Shown in pieces: positions 61,943 to 64,000 of a DNA stretch of 64,000 nt (the stretch's first letter is position 1; the number at the start of each line of letters is the position of its first letter). The DNA comes from TMED109 sp002684605. GTDB taxonomy: Bacteria; Pseudomonadota; Alphaproteobacteria; TMED109. Both the position numbers and the translations under genes were made by a program. The notes beneath the pieces were generated by a model. It searched no databases. It saw only the letters and a list, made by a program, of their open reading frames with translations, and was not told the DNA's origin. Location of the stretch: NCBI GenBank assembly GCA_913046335.1, contig CAJWSU010000002.1:1-64000 (forward strand). The letters run 5' to 3'.

Positions 61943-63523
61943 ATGAAATTTGAAAATAATAAAAATATAAACAGTAGTTCTAAAGATAATGTTCTAATAT
62001 TTGACACTACATTAAGAGATGGAGAACAGTCTCCTGGCTGCTCTATGAATTTAGAAGAAAAATTAAAAATAGCTGATACATTACAGGCTTTAGGTGTTGA
62101 TATAATAGAAGCAGGTTTTGCAATAGCTTCAAATGGTGACTTTGAATCTGTAAAAAAAATATCTGAAACTCTAGATGGACCAATTATTTGTTCTTTATCC
62201 AGGGCAGCACATAAAGATATTGATAGGTCAGCTGAAGCTTTAAAGTATGCTAAAAGAAAAAGAATTCATACTTTCCTGTCAACGAGTCCTTTGCATATGA
62301 AATATAAACTTCAAATGGAACCTGATGATGTTTTAGAAATGGTTATTGATAGTGTTTCTTATGCCAGAAATAAAGTTGACGACGTTGAATGGAGTCCAGA
62401 AGATGGATCTAGAACAGAACATGATTTTTTATGTAGGTGCATAGAAGCTGCTATTACAGCAGGTGCTTCTACAATTAATATTCCAGATACAGTCGGTTAT
62501 GCAATACCTGAAGAGTTTGGGTCTTTAATTAAAATGATTAAAAACAGAGTTCCTAATATTGATAAGGCTATTATTAGTGTCCATTGTCATAATGACTTAG
62601 GACTTGCTGTAGCAAATTCTTTAGCTTCTCTTAAAGAAGGAGCAAGACAGATTGAGTGTACTATTAATGGAATTGGTGAAAGAGCAGGAAACACTTCTTT
62701 AGAAGAAGTTGTTATGGCAATTAAGACTAGAAAGGATTTGTTGCCATTCTCTACAAACATAAATACAGAAGTTATTACACGGTCTTCAAGGCTTTTATCT
62801 GCTGTTACAGGTTTTTCTGTTCAGCCGAATAAAGCAATTGTTGGTGCAAATGCTTTTGCGCATGAGTCTGGTATCCATCAAGATGGAATGTTAAAGCATT
62901 CAGGTACATATGAAATTATGACTCCAGAGTCTGTTGGCTTAAATAAGTCAACCTTAGTTATGGGTAAACATTCAGGACGTCATGCATTTAAGTCTAAATT
63001 AAGTGAGCTGGGTTATGATGTTTCCGATAATCAATTAAATGATGCTTTTCATAGGTTTAAAGATTTATCTGATAAAAAGAAAGATATATTTGATGATGAT
63101 ATTATAGCTTTAGTTGATGATGGAATCTCAGATTCAGGAGAATTTGTAAGGTTTAATTCTTTATCCCTTGCTTGCGGATCAAATGGGCCGGCTACAGCAA
63201 ATCTTAGCTTAACTATATTTAATAAAGTTGAAGAAATAGAAATAAAAGGAGACGGTCCAGTAGATGCAGTTTTTAAAGGTATATCATCATTGGTAAAAGG
63301 AAATTATACTTTACAATTATTTGCTGTAAATGCAGTTACTGAAGGTACAGATGCACAAGCAGAAGTAACAGTAAGGCTTTTAGAAGATGGAAGAACGGTT
63401 AATGGTCAAGCTGCTGACACGGACACTATGGTGGCATCGGCTAGAGCTTATATTGTAGCTTTAAATAAATTAATAGTTAAAAGAGAAAAACAACCATTAT
63501 TAAGTAAATCTCTAATTAAATAA
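61943..63523 (+). CDS. leuA: 2-isopropylmalate synthase
   Basis: It joins acetyl-CoA with 2-ketoisovalerate, the first step to leucine. The 526-residue protein has the HMGL-like barrel with DTTLRDGEQSPGCSM (metal Asp and Arg). The HxH metal motif is in ISVHCHNDLGLAVAN, followed by NGIGERAGNTSLEEV. A C-terminal LeuA allosteric domain (about 400-520, with TEGTDAQAEVTVRL) senses leucine. TAGGAG precedes the ATG. mreB begins 16 bases after the stop. Confidence 0.96.
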   Translation: MKFENNKNINSSSKDNVLIFDTTLRDGEQSPGCSMNLEEKLKIADTLQALGVDIIEAGFAIASNGDFESVKKISETLDGPIICSLSRAAHKDIDRSAEALKYAKRKRIHTFLSTSPLHMKYKLQMEPDDVLEMVIDSVSYARNKVDDVEWSPEDGSRTEHDFLCRCIEAAITAGASTINIPDTVGYAIPEEFGSLIKMIKNRVPNIDKAIISVHCHNDLGLAVANSLASLKEGARQIECTINGIGERAGNTSLEEVVMAIKTRKDLLPFSTNINTEVITRSSRLLSAVTGFSVQPNKAIVGANAFAHESGIHQDGMLKHSGTYEIMTPESVGLNKSTLVMGKHSGRHAFKSKLSELGYDVSDNQLNDAFHRFKDLSDKKKDIFDDDIIALVDDGISDSGEFVRFNSLSLACGSNGPATANLSLTIFNKVEEIEIKGDGPVDAVFKGISSLVKGNYTLQLFAVNAVTEGTDAQAEVTVRLLEDGRTVNGQAADTDTMVASARAYIVALNKLIVKREKQPLLSKSLIK

Positions 63524-63539
63524 TAAGGAATATAAATTG

Positions 63540-64000
63540 ATGTTATCAAAATTACTTGGGTTATGGTCAACAGATATGGCAATTGATCTTGGCACTGCAA
63601 ATACTTTGGTTTATGTGAAGAGTCAGGGAATAGTGCTTAATGAGCCATCAGTTGTAGCTGTTGTAAATACTGATGGCAAAAGTAAAGTTTTAGCAGTAGG
63701 TATTGAAGCAAAAGAAATGCTGGGAAGATCGCCAGGAAATATAGATGTTATAAGGCCGTTAAGAGATGGTGTAATTGCTGACTTTGAAATAGCAGAAGAA
63801 ATGATTAAACATTTTATACAAAAAGTTCATAATAGAAGAGCTTTTACATCTCCTATTATTGTAATCTGCGTGCCATCAGGGTCTACTGGCGTAGAAAGAA
63901 GAGCAATTCATGAAAGTGCAGAAAGAGCAGGTGCAAGGAAGGTTTATTTAATAGAAGAGCCTATGGCTGCAGCTATCGGTGCTGGACTTCCAGTAACAGA
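63540..64000 (+). CDS. mreB: rod shape protein MreB (partial, cut by window end)
   Basis: This bacterial actin guides cell-wall elongation. The visible 153 codons read MLSKLLGLWSTDMAIDLGTANT, the phosphate-1 actin motif, then LNEPSVVAV and RPLRDGVIADF. VCVPSGSTGVERRAI and EEPMAAAIGAGLP follow. ATG 63540 follows leuA by 16 bases (an in-frame TTG lies at 63537). The 3' end is outside the window. Confidence 0.96.
   Translation, partial: MLSKLLGLWSTDMAIDLGTANTLVYVKSQGIVLNEPSVVAVVNTDGKSKVLAVGIEAKEMLGRSPGNIDVIRPLRDGVIADFEIAEEMIKHFIQKVHNRRAFTSPIIVICVPSGSTGVERRAIHESAERAGARKVYLIEEPMAAAIGAGLPVT

Noticed and set aside
1..64000. CRISPR array, prophage, toxin-antitoxin or defence island
   Set aside because: No regularly spaced repeats, phage genes, transposases or known defence proteins were seen; the YwqK/MORN label alone does not support a toxin-antitoxin call.

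Overview
The window is a strongly AT-rich bacterial chromosome segment, densely packed with core genes and holding no insertion sequences, prophage or CRISPR arrays that I can see. It most likely comes from a marine alphaproteobacterium with a small, streamlined, low-GC genome. The evidence is a circularly permuted two-piece tmRNA gene (a trait of alphaproteobacteria), an SspB of the alphaproteobacterial type beside it, TRAP transporters, PBP1A, AsmA-family proteins, ThyX, and the order ilvB-ilvH-ilvC-leuA-mreB. The exact clade (SAR116-like, AEGEAN-169/HIMB59-like or other) cannot be decided from the sequence alone.

Layout. 1-3.2 kb: the end of an unknown gene, a TRAP transporter DctQM pair, a small secreted protein and an N-formylglutamate amidohydrolase-family enzyme. 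3.2-14.7 kb: a MATE exporter, mrcA, prfB with its +1 frameshift, bcp, a large AsmA/YhdP-like protein, tyrS, anmK and a small hydrolase. 14.8-20.1 kb: a sulfur block with cysE, two cysteine desulfurases, a 2Fe-2S ferredoxin, a haloalkane-dehalogenase-like hydrolase and mnmA. 20.1-23.7 kb: an EamA transporter, tRNA-Met, then a small accessory patch with MORN-repeat proteins, a decayed third MORN copy, a Fur-box-like palindrome, a pseudoazurin and a truncated ferredoxin-NADP reductase. 23.7-25.3 kb: a nitronate monooxygenase-like protein and msrA.

25.3-37.7 kb is a long minus-strand run. In transcription order it holds DUF1800, DUF1501, TRAP DctQM, rhodanese, cytochrome c, CoxG, CoxS, CoxM, a split XdhC/CoxI pair, a molybdopterin-binding/nucleotidyltransferase fusion, a HAD hydrolase and a mandelate racemase-like enzyme. 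It looks like a catabolic molybdenum-hydroxylase locus, but the molybdopterin-binding large subunit (CoxL type) is missing from the window.

37.8-43.6 kb: an MFS transporter, a Zn alcohol dehydrogenase, a class II aldolase, a DUF4389 protein and a Tat-targeted GMC dehydrogenase pair closed by a clear terminator. 43.7-50.5 kb: a second AsmA protein, a GST, fumarase class I, sspB and the permuted ssrA gene, whose tag reads ANDNSREVAFAA. 50.5-56.6 kb: thyX, mrp, hflK-hflC, a DUF2065 protein and degP, mostly protein quality control. 56.6-64 kb: miaA (apparently with an ATT start), branched-chain amino acid synthesis (ilvB, a TetR regulator, ilvH, ilvC, a possible leader peptide, leuA), and the start of mreB.

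I found no wholly new system. The items most worth checking are the CoxL-less molybdenum-enzyme cluster, the Asp-to-Glu change at the nucleophile position of the dehalogenase-like hydrolase, the tRNA-adjacent MORN cluster with its decayed copy, the Fur-type palindrome before pseudoazurin, the truncated fpr, the ATT start of miaA, and the compact tmRNA gene next to its tag adaptor.
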